Source of the DNA: Caulobacter segnis
GTDB taxonomy: Bacteria > Pseudomonadota > Alphaproteobacteria > Caulobacterales > Caulobacteraceae
Assembly: GCF_003243465.1 (NCBI RefSeq)
Contig: NZ_QFQZ01000027.1
Location: forward strand, 1-51,189
Direction: 5' to 3'
Length of the DNA stretch: 51,189 bases
The translations under genes were made by a program, and so were the position numbers. The notes beneath the pieces were generated by a model, which worked only from the letters and a program-made list of their open reading frames with translations, had not been told where the DNA came from and did no database searches. Numbering within the stretch: position 1 is the stretch's first letter; every line of letters begins with the position of its first letter. Of the stretch, positions 37,314-46,790 are shown one piece after another.

Positions 37314-37613
37314 ATGCCAGACATCGTCGACGACGAAACCGCGCTCGAAGAAGTGATCGCCTTCCTGGACGCGCCGCCGCAGGCCGGTTCGGCGGAGGAC
37401 GAGCGGTTCGCCTCGCGCCTGCGTCAGGTGATCGCCGCTTCGATTCCCGCCGCCGAGGACGACGATCCCGAGGACGCGCCGACGCTACGGCTGGACGACG
37501 ACCTGCGCGACCGGCTCGAGGCGCTGGCCAAGGCGCGGGCCAGCCACAACTATTTCGGCGAGCATCCCGACGGCATCGGGCCGACCCTGGGCATGGACGT
37601 GTCCAAGGCCTAA
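37314..37613 (+). CDS. Hypothetical acidic protein, 99 aa
   Basis: I do not recognise the family. The ATG at 37314 has AAGGAGA at ideal spacing. The protein is strongly acidic, especially in the middle (AAEDDDPEDAPTLRLDDDLRDRLEALAKARA). It has no membrane segment, signal peptide or cysteine. The C-terminal part SHNYFGEHPDGIGPTLGMDVSKA looks structured. It is divergent from the RM operon and convergent with the next gene, sharing a terminator hairpin. It may belong to the flanking chromosome rather than to the RM segment. Confidence 0.7.
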   Translation: MPDIVDDETALEEVIAFLDAPPQAGSAEDERFASRLRQVIAASIPAAEDDDPEDAPTLRLDDDLRDRLEALAKARASHNYFGEHPDGIGPTLGMDVSKA

Positions 37614-37628
37614 AGCGCGGTCGGCTTG

Positions 37629-37655
37629 AGGGTGAGCGGTTGAGCCGCTCGCCCT
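37629..37655. terminator. Bidirectional terminator hairpin
   Basis: An 11-bp stem (AGGGTGAGCGG with CCGCTCGCCCT, one G-T pair) with a 5-nt loop sits between the convergent genes ending at 37613 and 37654 and overlaps the second stop codon. There is no T-run, so its efficiency is uncertain. Confidence 0.6.
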
Positions 37656-38295
37656 AATCGTCCCAGCCCTTGCGCTTCTTTTTCTTGCCGATGGCGAAGA
37701 GGCCCGGATAGGGGCCCTTGCCGACCCTGTAGAGGCACCATTCGTCGTCCTTCTTGCAGTCGCCGTCGAAGGCGGCCTTCTTGTCGGGATCGATGGCGGC
37801 GTACATCGGGGCGGTCAGGGCGCGTTTGCCGTCGGCCTCGGCGCAGGCGAGCTTCTCGGCCCGCGTCAGGGCGGCGACCTTCTCGTGGCGGCAGCCGAGG
37901 CTGTCGCGCAGGCTCTTGCGGGTCTCGTCGCTTTCCTCGACCAGCCTGCGGGCGGTGAAGCCCGGCGGGGCGACGATGGCGGGCGGACCCGCAGGCGTTT
38001 CCTTGGGAGAGGGCTGGCTGGCGGAAGGCGCCGTTGCGAAGCGCGTCGTCTGAACCTTTCGCAAGGGTGACGGCTTAGGCTTCGCCGGCTCAGCCGGGGT
38101 CGCGGCGGGCGCCTCGACCAGCTGCGCCTCGATGATCGGCGGCTCGACCAGGACCGGCAACCAGCGGGAGCCGGCCACCAGGGCCAGCAGCACGAAGGCG
38201 TGAGCGCCGAGGACCAGGCCCAAAGCGACAAGGTTGCGCCGCAGCGCCTTCCGTGAGGGCGCGCGCCAGGTTCCAATGGCGATCGCCGTACTCAT
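37654..38295 (-). CDS. Hypothetical single-pass membrane protein with Pro-rich linker
   Basis: A 213-residue protein. A basic N-terminus is followed by one membrane helix (about residues 22-45, VALGLVLGAHAFVLLALVAG). A long Pro/Ala/Lys-rich linker (about 55-115) leads to a C-terminal domain with four cysteines (LGCRHEKVA, KLACAEADGKRA, GDCKKDDEWCLYR) that could form two disulfides in the periplasm. The layout resembles TonB-like energy transducers, but the C-terminal domain is not the TonB fold. The tail KKKKRKGWDD is very basic. GGAG precedes the ATG at 38295; an upstream in-frame ATG is less likely. Function unknown. Confidence 0.75.
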   Translation of the reverse strand: MSTAIAIGTWRAPSRKALRRNLVALGLVLGAHAFVLLALVAGSRWLPVLVEPPIIEAQLVEAPAATPAEPAKPKPSPLRKVQTTRFATAPSASQPSPKETPAGPPAIVAPPGFTARRLVEESDETRKSLRDSLGCRHEKVAALTRAEKLACAEADGKRALTAPMYAAIDPDKKAAFDGDCKKDDEWCLYRVGKGPYPGLFAIGKKKKRKGWDD

Positions 38296-38370
38296 GGTGT
38301 CTCCAGGCGCTGCGGCGCCGGATCTGCCTAGGCCCGCCATGCGGCGCAAGCGTGGCCTTATGCGACAACA

Positions 38371-38399
38371 AAAAGGCCCGGCGTCGCCGCCGGGCCTTT
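38371..38399 (-). terminator. Intrinsic terminator of the beta-oxidation cluster
   Basis: Read leftward, AAAGGCCCGGCG-GCGA-CGCCGGGCC is followed by TTTTT. The stem is 9 bp or longer and perfect. It lies 27 bp after the FadJ-type gene stop and should end that transcript. Confidence 0.9.
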
Positions 38400-38425
38400 C
38401 CGTGTTTCAGGTCTGAGGCTCAGCC

Positions 38426-40627
38426 TTACGCCGCGGCCTTCGCCTTGGCGCCGAAGCGGCCGTAGAAGGTCTCGCCCTTCTCGGCCATCTCGCGCAGCAG
38501 GGCCGGCGGGGCGAACCGCTTGCCGTACTTCTGGGCCAGGCCGTCGCAGGTCTCGACGAAGGCCTTGGCGCCGACGGCGTCGATCAGGCTGATCGGGCCG
38601 CCGGTCCAGGGCGCGAAGCCCCAGCCCAGGATCGCGCCGACATCGGCTTCGCGCGGGTCGGTGATGACGCCTTCCTCGAAGCAGCGGGCGGCTTCGACGG
38701 CCTGGCGGTACAGCAGCCGGGTGCGGATCTCCTGGATCAGCGCCTGGTCGGCCTCGGCGATCTTCACCGGAGCCAGGTCCGACAGGCCCTTCCACAGGGT
38801 CTTGGGGCCATTCTCCGGATAGTCGTAGAAGCCCTTGCCGTTCTTGCGGCCGAAGCGCTGCAGCTCGACCACCATCTTCTCGATGATCGGGGCGAACGGA
38901 CGATCCTCGAACTTGTCGCCGAGGTCCTTCTTGGTCTGCTGGGTGACCTTGTAGCCAAGGTCCAGAGCGACATCGTCGTTCATCTCCAGCGGACCGCGCG
39001 GCATGCCCGTGGCGCGACCGACATTGTCGATGATGGCCGGCGCGATGCCGTCGGCCAGCATCTCAAGGCCTTCCTGCACGAAGGTGCCGAAGCAGCGGCT
39101 GGTGTAGAAGCCGCGGCTGTCGTTGACGACGATCGGCGTCTTCTTGATCTTCAGGACGTAGTCGATCGACTTGGCCAGGGCCTCGTCGGACGTCTCCTCG
39201 CCCATGATGATCTCGACGAGACCCATCTTGTCGACCGGCGAGAAGAAGTGGATGCCGATGAAGTTCTTCGGACGCACCGAGGCCTTCGACAGGCCGGTGA
39301 TCGGCAGGGTCGAGGTGTTGGAGCCGAAGATGGCGGTCTCGGCCAGCTGGGCCTCGGCCTTCTTGGTGACGTCGGCCTTGATCTCGCGGTTCTCGAACAC
39401 CGCCTCGATGACGAGGTCGCTGCCCTTGACGTGATCGTAGTCGGTGGTCGGGGTGATCAGGCTGAGGACCTTGTCGGCCTTCTCCTGGGTCATCTTCCCG
39501 CGCGAGACGGCCTTCTTCAGCAGGCCCTCGGCGTAGGCCTTGCCCTTTTCGGCGGCCTCTTGGCTCTGGTCGATCAGGACCGTCTCGATGCCGGCCATGG
39601 CTTGGACATAGGCGATGCCCGCGCCCATCATGCCCGCGCCCAGAACGGCGACCTTCTTGGCCTCCGACGGCGGGACATTGGCCGGACGGCCCGAACCCTT
39701 GCCCAGCTCCTGAAGGGACAGGAACAGGGTGCGGATCATGCCCTTGGCCTGGGGCGACATCATTGTCTTCAGGAAATAGCGGGTCTCGATGCGGATGGCC
39801 GCGTCGAACGGCACCTGCGTGCCCTCATAGACCGCCTTCAGGATGTTCAGCTGGGCCGGGTAGTTGCCGTAGGTCTGCTTGCGCAGCATGGCGTTGCCCA
39901 TGACGAAGACCTGGCTGCCGGTCGGGGTGTAGGGACCGCCGCCGGGCAGCTTGAAGTCCTTCTTGTCCCACGGTGCGACGGGATCGCCCTTGGTCTTGAC
40001 CCAGGTCTTGGCCGCCTCGACTTCCGAGCCCGGGGCGACCACCTCGTGGACGACCTTCAGGGCGAGAGCCTCCTGCGGCTTCATCGACTTGCCTTCCAGC
40101 AGGTACGGCGCGGCGGCCATCACGCCCATCAGGCGCGGCAGGCGCTGGGTGCCGCCGGCGCCTGGCAGCAGGCCGACCTTGGCTTCCGGCAAGGCGAGCT
40201 GGGTCTTCGGATTGTCGCCGACCACGCGGTAGTGGCAGGCCAGGCAGATCTCGAGACCGCCGCCCATGGCCAGGCCGTTGATCGCCGCCGCGACCGGCTT
40301 GCCGCAGGTCTCCAGGGCGCGGAAGGCCTTGTTCAGGGCGAAGCCGGCGTCGAACGCCGCCTTCAGGCCGGCTTCACCGCCGGCCGAGCCGCCGCCCAGA
40401 CCGCCATTGCCGCCCAGTTCACCCAGGTCCGCGCCGGCGCAGAAGCCGCTGGCCTTGCCCGAGGTGATGACCGCGCCCTTGATGGCCTCGTCGGTCTTGA
40501 TGCGTTCGACGATCTCGCCGATTTCCTTGATGACCGAAGCGGTCAGGGTGTTCATCGAGCGGCCGGGCACGTCGAAGGTGACGAGGGCCACGCCGTCGGA
40601 ATCGACCTCGATCTTGAAGTTTTCCAT
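38426..40627 (-). CDS. fadJ: Bifunctional enoyl-CoA hydratase/3-hydroxyacyl-CoA dehydrogenase (FadJ-like)
   Basis: A 733-residue trifunctional-type alpha subunit for beta-oxidation. The N-terminal crotonase domain has ASGFCAGADLGEL, INGLAMGGGLEICLAC with one catalytic Glu, and PEAKVGLLPGAGGTQRL with the other. The linker leads to the dehydrogenase at about residue 330, with KVAVLGAGMMGAGIAYVQ, the SNTSTLPITGLS strand, the catalytic His in GIHFFSPVDKMGLVEII, and the C-terminal domains. It hydrates trans-2-enoyl-CoA and oxidises the L-3-hydroxy product, feeding the thiolase encoded just upstream in the operon. A repeat element separates the two genes. It acts in the cytoplasm on medium- and long-chain substrates. 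Confidence 0.96.
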   Translation of the reverse strand: MENFKIEVDSDGVALVTFDVPGRSMNTLTASVIKEIGEIVERIKTDEAIKGAVITSGKASGFCAGADLGELGGNGGLGGGSAGGEAGLKAAFDAGFALNKAFRALETCGKPVAAAINGLAMGGGLEICLACHYRVVGDNPKTQLALPEAKVGLLPGAGGTQRLPRLMGVMAAAPYLLEGKSMKPQEALALKVVHEVVAPGSEVEAAKTWVKTKGDPVAPWDKKDFKLPGGGPYTPTGSQVFVMGNAMLRKQTYGNYPAQLNILKAVYEGTQVPFDAAIRIETRYFLKTMMSPQAKGMIRTLFLSLQELGKGSGRPANVPPSEAKKVAVLGAGMMGAGIAYVQAMAGIETVLIDQSQEAAEKGKAYAEGLLKKAVSRGKMTQEKADKVLSLITPTTDYDHVKGSDLVIEAVFENREIKADVTKKAEAQLAETAIFGSNTSTLPITGLSKASVRPKNFIGIHFFSPVDKMGLVEIIMGEETSDEALAKSIDYVLKIKKTPIVVNDSRGFYTSRCFGTFVQEGLEMLADGIAPAIIDNVGRATGMPRGPLEMNDDVALDLGYKVTQQTKKDLGDKFEDRPFAPIIEKMVVELQRFGRKNGKGFYDYPENGPKTLWKGLSDLAPVKIAEADQALIQEIRTRLLYRQAVEAARCFEEGVITDPREADVGAILGWGFAPWTGGPISLIDAVGAKAFVETCDGLAQKYGKRFAPPALLREMAEKGETFYGRFGAKAKAAA

Positions 40628-40639
40628 GTTCGTTTCTCC

Positions 40640-40750
40640 ATCTCCTCCCCTTTCGGGGGAGGTGGTCCGGAGGACCGGAGGGGGCAGCGCGGCCTATGCC
40701 GAGTAGGCACCCTCAGTCGCTCCGCGACAGCTCCCCCAGCGGGGGAGCAT
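40640..40750. repeat. Composite hairpin intergenic repeat, copy 2
   Basis: Outer hairpins CCTCCCC-TTTC-GGGGAGG and CTCCCCC-AGC-GGGGGAG enclose small hairpins (GGTCC-GGA-GGACC, GCCTA...TAGGC, GTCGC-TCC-GCGAC). The layout matches the copies at 3818-3946 and 50854-50977. It lies within the thiolase-FadJ gap and may lower downstream expression or protect upstream mRNA. Confidence 0.75.
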
Positions 40751-40759
40751 AGGTTTCCG

Positions 40760-41965
<1,206 letters not shown>

Positions 41966-42031
41966 GGAATGGCTCCTTCCTGCGAAGCGTTGTTCGTGTT
42001 GTTCGCGCGCCCTTTTGGACGGGGCGCGTCG

Positions 42032-42412
42032 TTAGGGTTTCCAGTTGCCGATCGGGTACTTGCCGATCGGCTCGCACTTGAGGCCTCGGGCCGAGACCTT
42101 GGCGCGGTAGTAGAGGCGCGAGCCGAACTCTGGCGGCGGCAGCGTGCAGGCCGTGAAGCCCGAGGTGGTCACCTCCAGCTTCCACTCGGCGACCTTGGAG
42201 CGCAGCAGGGTGCTGCAGATGTCCTGGCCGGCCGGCTGCAGCGGCAGCTTGAAGGCGCCGGGCTGCGGGCTCTTGCCGACCAGTTCGCCGGAGAAGGTGA
42301 GGGAGCGGGGGCTCTGGACGGCGCGCACGCAGACCACGGCCGAGCGGGCGTCATTGGCTGGTGGGGCGGCGGCCGGGCCCGCGAGCAGGGCGATCAGGGG
42401 AAGCGCGATCAC
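42032..42412 (-). CDS. Small secreted hypothetical protein in the beta-oxidation cluster
   Basis: A 126-residue protein that I do not recognise. It begins with GTG at 42412, overlapping the preceding stop (GTGA), with GAGGA upstream. A short signal peptide, IALPLIALLAGPAAA, is followed by a domain of about 110 residues with four cysteines (VVCVRA, DICSTLL, FTACTLPP, LKCEPIG) that could form two disulfides. It is likely periplasmic, a surprising place for a gene inside a cytoplasmic fatty-acid pathway cluster. The translational coupling suggests it really belongs to the operon. Confidence 0.75.
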   Translation of the reverse strand: MIALPLIALLAGPAAAPPANDARSAVVCVRAVQSPRSLTFSGELVGKSPQPGAFKLPLQPAGQDICSTLLRSKVAEWKLEVTTSGFTACTLPPPEFGSRLYYRAKVSARGLKCEPIGKYPIGNWKP

Positions 42413-43572
42413 AGGGTCCTCGCGATCAGCAGTTTCATGATCTCGTTGGTGCCGCCGTAGATGCGCTGGATGCGGCTGTCCTTGTACATGCGCGCGATCG
42501 GGTACTCGTTCATGAAGCCATAGCCGCCGAACAGCTGCAGGCAGCGGTCGACGATCTTGTTCTCCAGGTCGCTGACCCAGTACTTGGCCATCGAGGCGGT
42601 GGCGGCGTCGAGCTTGCCGGCCAGGTGCTGCTCGATGCAGTGGTTGACGAAGACGCGGGCCACGGTCGCCTCGGTCTTGCATTCGGCCAGGACGAACTGG
42701 GTGTTCTGGAAGTCGATGATCGCCTTGCCGAACGCCTTACGGTCCTTGACGTAGGCGATGGTCAGCTCCAGCGCCCGCTCGATGGTGGCCATGCCCTGGA
42801 CGGCGATGTTCAGCCGCTCCTGCGGCAGCTGGCCCATCAGCTGGAAGAAGCCTTGGCCTTCGTCGGTTCCGAGCAGGTTCTCGGTCGGGATCTTCACGTC
42901 GTTGAAGAACAGTTCCGAGGTGTCCTGGGCCTCCTGGCCCAGCTTGTCGAGGTTGCGGCCGCGCTCGAAGCCCTCGACCTCGTCGGTCTCGACGATCAGC
43001 AAGCTGGTGCCGCGCGCGCCGGCCGTGGGGTCCGTCTTGGCGACGACGATGATGAAGTTGGCCGTCTGGCCGTTGGTGATGAAGGTCTTGGAGCCGTTGA
43101 TGACGTAGTGGTTGCCGACCTTCCGGGCGGTGGTCTTCACCCCCTGAAGGTCGGACCCGGCGCCGGGCTCGGTCATGGCGATGGCGCCGACCAGTTCGCC
43201 GGTCGCCATCTTGGGAAGCCAGCGGCGCTTCTGCTCATCCGTCCCGTAGTGGACGACATAGGGCATGATGATCGCGTTGTGCAGGCTGATGCCGAAGCCG
43301 TCGACGCCCTTCAGGCCCAGCTGCTCCATCAGCACGACCTCGTGCCGGTAATCGCCGCCGGCGCCGCCGTATTCCTCAGGGGTGGAGAGGCCGAGCAAGC
43401 CCGCCTCTCCCGCCTTGGTCCACATGTCGCGGTCGACGCAGTGGTTCTTGCGCCACTTGGAGACGGTCTCTTCGGGGGCGTGCTCGTCGAAGAATTTGCC
43501 GACCGCGTCCTCGAAGATCGCGATGTCTTCCTCGGCCATGAAGGCCGGCTTTTCAACGTTGAGCACGCTCAT
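42409..43572 (-). CDS. Acyl-CoA dehydrogenase, long-chain (ACADL-like)
   Basis: A 387-residue flavoprotein that introduces the 2,3 double bond into acyl-CoA. Family motifs are EYGGAGGDYRHEVVLMEQLG, AIAMTEPGAGSDLQGVKTTA and the C-terminal RIQRIYGGTNEIMKLLIAR. The catalytic base expected in the YEGT position of medium-chain enzymes is Gly here, while Glu252 in QLPQERLNIA sits where long-chain and isovaleryl enzymes keep theirs, so long-chain or branched substrates are likely. It starts 2 bp before the following large acyl-CoA dehydrogenase stop and is followed by the secreted-protein gene. Confidence 0.93.
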   Translation of the reverse strand: MSVLNVEKPAFMAEEDIAIFEDAVGKFFDEHAPEETVSKWRKNHCVDRDMWTKAGEAGLLGLSTPEEYGGAGGDYRHEVVLMEQLGLKGVDGFGISLHNAIIMPYVVHYGTDEQKRRWLPKMATGELVGAIAMTEPGAGSDLQGVKTTARKVGNHYVINGSKTFITNGQTANFIIVVAKTDPTAGARGTSLLIVETDEVEGFERGRNLDKLGQEAQDTSELFFNDVKIPTENLLGTDEGQGFFQLMGQLPQERLNIAVQGMATIERALELTIAYVKDRKAFGKAIIDFQNTQFVLAECKTEATVARVFVNHCIEQHLAGKLDAATASMAKYWVSDLENKIVDRCLQLFGGYGFMNEYPIARMYKDSRIQRIYGGTNEIMKLLIARTL

Positions 43573-43574
43573 GA

Positions 43575-45368
43575 TCAGAAAGCCTCCGCAGGCAGCGCCA
43601 TCAGGGTCGCCGAACCGGTTTTCAGCTTGGCCAGATGCGACGCAGCGTCAGGCAAGATGCGTTCGATGAAATATCGGCCGGTCGTCAGCTTGGTCGTGAA
43701 GAACGGGTCCGACGAGCCGGCGGCGATCTTGGCCTGGGCGGCCTTGGCCATCAGCGCCCACATGTACGCCAGGCCCGTCAGGCCGAAGAGGTGCATGTAG
43801 TCGGTCGAGGCCGCGCCGGCGTTGTCGGGGTTCTGCAGGCCGTTCTGCATCAGCCACATGGTGCCGTCCTGCAGTTGGCCCTTTGCGGCGGCCAGGGCCT
43901 CGATGAACGGCTTGATCGCCTCGTCGGCGTCGTTCTCGCCGATGAACTGATCGATTTCCTGGAAGAAGGTCATGACCGCGCGGCCGCCCTTGGCCGCCAG
44001 CTTGCGGCCGACCAGGTCCAGGGCCTGCACGCCGTTGGTGCCCTCGTAGATCAGGGCGATGCGGCAGTCGCGCATGAACTGGCTGACCGGGAAGTGCTCG
44101 GTGAAGCCGCTGCCGCCGTGCACCTGCACCGCGTTGGAGCAGACCTGGAAGCCCTTGTCGGTCAGATAGCCCTTCAGAACCGGCGTCATCAGGCTCATGT
44201 AGTCGGCCGACTTCTCGCGGACCTTCTCGTCCGGGTGGACGTGCGAGAGGTCGCCGTGCAGAGCGGTCCAGAACAGGAAGGCGCGGCCGCCCTCGATCAG
44301 GGCCTTGCTCTCCAGCAGCATGCGGCGGACGTCCGGATGGACGATGATCGGATCGGCGGGCCCGTCGGCGTTCTTCGGGCCCGTCAGCGAGCGGCCTTGC
44401 AGGCGGTCCTTGGCGAAGGCGACGGCGGCCTGGTAGGCGGCCTCGCCCTGGGCCACGCCCTGCATGCCGACGCCGAGACGCGCCTCGTTCATCATCACGA
44501 ACATGATCTTCAGGCCGGCGTTCTCCTCGCCGATCAGGTAGCCGACGGCGTCGTCATACTGCATCACGCAGGTGGCGTTGCCGTGGATGCCCATCTTCTC
44601 TTCGAGACCGACGCACTTGACGCCCTCGTTGCGCGGACCGACCGAGCCGTCAGCGTTGGGCATGAACTTCGGCACGATGAACAGGCTGATGCCCTTCACC
44701 CCGGCCGGGGCGCCTTCGATGCGGGCGAGGACGAGGTGGACGATGTTGTCCGACATGTCGTGCTCGCCGGCCGAGATCCAGATCTTCTGGCCGGTGATGC
44801 GATAGCTGCCGTCGGCCTGCGGGACCGCCTTGGTGCGCAGCAAGCCGAGGTCCGTGCCGCAGTGCGGCTCGGTCAGGTTCATGGTGCCGGTCCATTCGCC
44901 GGTCACCATCTTGGGCAGATAGGTCTCTTTCTGCTCGTCCGTGCCGCCGAAGTGGATGGCCGAATAGGCGCCGTGTGCCAGGCCCGGATACATCGAGAAG
45001 GCCATGTTGGCCGAGCTCGACATCTCGCTGAAGGCCAGGTTCACGACATAGGGCAGGCCCTGGCCGCCATAGGCCGGATCGGAGCCGATCGCGGTCCAGC
45101 CGCCCTCGCACAGCTGCTTGTAGGCGTCCTTGAAGCCGGGCGGGGTGGTGACGGTGTTGGTGGCCGGATCCAGATGGCAGCCGTTCTTGTCGCCGACCGT
45201 GTTCAGCGGGGCCAGGACCTCGCCCGTGAACTGGGCGGCCGCGTCCAGGATCTGCTCGACGACGTCGAACGGCGCGTCGGAGAAGCCGGGCAGGTCGCCG
45301 TGCTGATCGATATTGAGCACGTCGCGCAGGATGAAGGCGTGATCGCGAACGGGCGGCTGGTAGGTCAT
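43575..45368 (-). CDS. Acyl-CoA dehydrogenase with C-terminal extension (DmdC/FadE-like)
   Basis: A 597-residue acyl-CoA dehydrogenase of the enlarged type that also includes 3-methylmercaptopropionyl-CoA dehydrogenase. An extended N-terminus (MTYQPPVRDHAFILRDVLNID) precedes the dehydrogenase domain, with GQGLPYVVNLAFSEM, MNLTEPHCGTDLGLLRTKA, GQKIWISAGEHDM and IALIYEGTNGVQALDLVGRK, the last with the catalytic Glu. About 130 residues of C-terminal helical domain follow. It is the promoter-proximal catabolic gene of the cluster, 85 bp after the MerR regulator. Its exact acyl substrate is not predictable. Its stop precedes the ACADL-like start by 2 bp. Confidence 0.92.
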   Translation of the reverse strand: MTYQPPVRDHAFILRDVLNIDQHGDLPGFSDAPFDVVEQILDAAAQFTGEVLAPLNTVGDKNGCHLDPATNTVTTPPGFKDAYKQLCEGGWTAIGSDPAYGGQGLPYVVNLAFSEMSSSANMAFSMYPGLAHGAYSAIHFGGTDEQKETYLPKMVTGEWTGTMNLTEPHCGTDLGLLRTKAVPQADGSYRITGQKIWISAGEHDMSDNIVHLVLARIEGAPAGVKGISLFIVPKFMPNADGSVGPRNEGVKCVGLEEKMGIHGNATCVMQYDDAVGYLIGEENAGLKIMFVMMNEARLGVGMQGVAQGEAAYQAAVAFAKDRLQGRSLTGPKNADGPADPIIVHPDVRRMLLESKALIEGGRAFLFWTALHGDLSHVHPDEKVREKSADYMSLMTPVLKGYLTDKGFQVCSNAVQVHGGSGFTEHFPVSQFMRDCRIALIYEGTNGVQALDLVGRKLAAKGGRAVMTFFQEIDQFIGENDADEAIKPFIEALAAAKGQLQDGTMWLMQNGLQNPDNAGAASTDYMHLFGLTGLAYMWALMAKAAQAKIAAGSSDPFFTTKLTTGRYFIERILPDAASHLAKLKTGSATLMALPAEAF

Positions 45369-45453
45369 GAAGCGGTCCTGGCTAGGATCGGGGAGGGAAG
45401 GGGGCTGGGCCCGCCCTCCGAACGCAGGGCGTCCGGAGACGGCGCCGCCGGGC

Positions 45454-45933
45454 TTACTTGCCCAGCATGGCCTCGGCGTGACCGTCCAGGCGGGCGCGCA
45501 GCACCTGCTCGTAGTCGGCCGCGCGGGGCAGCAGGTCGGGGCGGATTTCGGCGAGGCGCTTTTCGAGCCGATCGCAGGCCTCGCGCAGCTCGACCAGGGC
45601 GTTGTCGATGTCGTCGCGCTGCTGCTCCAGCGCATTGGCGCGTTCGCGGAACTTCTTCAGCGAGCGGGCCATCTGGGCCGCGCCCTGGTCGTTCTCATCA
45701 TAGAGGTCCAGCAGTTCGCGGATTTCCGACAGCGACAGGCCCACGCGCTTGCCGCGCAGGATCAGCTGCAGGCGGACGCGATCCTTGTGGGAATAGACGC
45801 GGTTCAGGCCCTCGCGCGCGGGGTTTAGCAGGCCCTTGTCCTCGTAGAAGCGCAGGGCCCGCGGCGTGGCTTTGAATTCGTTGCAGAGCTGGCGGATCGT
45901 GAAAGTCCGCTCGGGGCGACGCAGGTCGGCCAT
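45454..45933 (-). CDS. MerR-family transcriptional regulator of the beta-oxidation cluster
   Basis: A 159-residue MerR-type regulator. The N-terminal winged helix has FTIRQLCNEFKATPRALRFYEDKGLL and EGLNRVYSHKDRVRLQLILRGKRVGLSLSEIRELL. A long dimerising coiled coil follows (about 85-135). There is no metal-binding cysteine, so it is of the LiuR/acyl-CoA-responsive kind that commonly governs fatty-acid and branched-chain catabolism in Proteobacteria. It is the first gene of the cluster, and a candidate operator lies upstream at 46030. Both control of the cluster and autoregulation are inferred. Confidence 0.9.
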   Translation of the reverse strand: MADLRRPERTFTIRQLCNEFKATPRALRFYEDKGLLNPAREGLNRVYSHKDRVRLQLILRGKRVGLSLSEIRELLDLYDENDQGAAQMARSLKKFRERANALEQQRDDIDNALVELREACDRLEKRLAEIRPDLLPRAADYEQVLRARLDGHAEAMLGK

Positions 45934-46029
45934 GGTTTAAACCTCCCAATGAAGAGGGCCTGGCTACCGCGGCCGGGCCGCTTAGTTATCGACGATCACC
46001 CTAAACCCGATATCGGGCGACCGTCAACG

Positions 46030-46045
46030 CTTACGTAAACGTCAA
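46030..46045. promoter_or_regulatory. Candidate MerR-type operator
   Basis: CTTACGTAAACGTCAA, an imperfect palindrome, lies 97 bp before the MerR gene start and 86 bp before the divergent repressor gene. It resembles LiuR-type sites (a TTTACGTAAACG-like core) known from gammaproteobacteria and alphaproteobacteria. It could serve either gene. Confidence 0.5.
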
Positions 46046-46131
46046 TCTACGCGGCGAGCGTAGGTTTACTTTCCTAGGGTTGGCGGCGTATTTTCGGGAT
46101 CGAAGGCCACGACCGTCAAAGGAGACGCCTG

Positions 46132-46770
46132 ATGGCGACCCTCTCTCACGGCGAAATCTGGCGGGCCATCGACGCCCTGGCCGAGCGCTTCGACATGACG
46201 CCGTCCGCCATGGCCCGGATGGCGGGTCTCGACCCCACCAGCTTCAACCGCTCCAAGCGCGGCTCGACGGAGGCCGACGGCCGCGCGCGCTGGCCCTCAA
46301 CCGAGAGTCTCGCCAAGCTGCTCGAGGCGACGGGGGTCAATTTCTCGGAATTCGCCGCCCTGACCGAGCAGTCGGCAAGCGCGGGGGGCAAGCGCGGCGC
46401 GCCGCTGATCGGCCTGGCCCAGGCGGGGCAGGAGGGCTTCTTCGACGCGGCGGGCCTGCCCGTGGGGACGGGCTGGGACGAGGTCGCCGCGCCGGATCTC
46501 GGCGCGGGCCTGTTCGCCCTGGAAATCTCGGGAGACGCCCTGACGCCGGTCTATCGCGACGGCGACCGCCTCTTGGTCTCGCCCACGGTCGAGCCGCGCA
46601 AGGGGGATCGCGTCGTGGCGCGGACCCATGCCGGCGAGGTCCTGGTGCGGGAGCTGGGCCGGGTCACGGCCAGGACGATCGAGCTCCTGGCGCTGGGGCG
46701 CGAGGGCGAGCGCCTGCTGTCGCGGGACGAGGTCGCCTGGATCGCGCGGATTGTCTGGGCCAGCCAGTAG
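46132..46770 (+). CDS. XRE/S24-family repressor lacking protease catalytic residues
   Basis: A 212-residue protein with a LexA/C2-type layout. An N-terminal helix-turn-helix covers residues about 8-75 (MTPSAMARMAGLDPTSFNRSKRG) and a C-terminal S24 peptidase domain about 90-205. The cleavage-site-like AG occurs at residues 98-99 in IGLAQAGQEG. The catalytic Ser motif GDSM reads GDAL here (Ala136), and the catalytic Lys expected in the strand ending GEVLVREL is Arg173. The domain should therefore not self-cleave and may act only in dimerisation or as a sensor. It is divergent from the MerR gene. The regulated genes are unknown. Confidence 0.88.
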   Translation: MATLSHGEIWRAIDALAERFDMTPSAMARMAGLDPTSFNRSKRGSTEADGRARWPSTESLAKLLEATGVNFSEFAALTEQSASAGGKRGAPLIGLAQAGQEGFFDAAGLPVGTGWDEVAAPDLGAGLFALEISGDALTPVYRDGDRLLVSPTVEPRKGDRVVARTHAGEVLVRELGRVTARTIELLALGREGERLLSRDEVAWIARIVWASQ

Positions 46771-46790
46771 CCGGCCCGATCCAACCTAGA

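Noticed and set aside
37019..37324. 101-codon reverse frame in the hsdM upstream region
   Set aside because: It contains the leader hairpin, lacks a good start, and overlaps the start of the gene at 37314.
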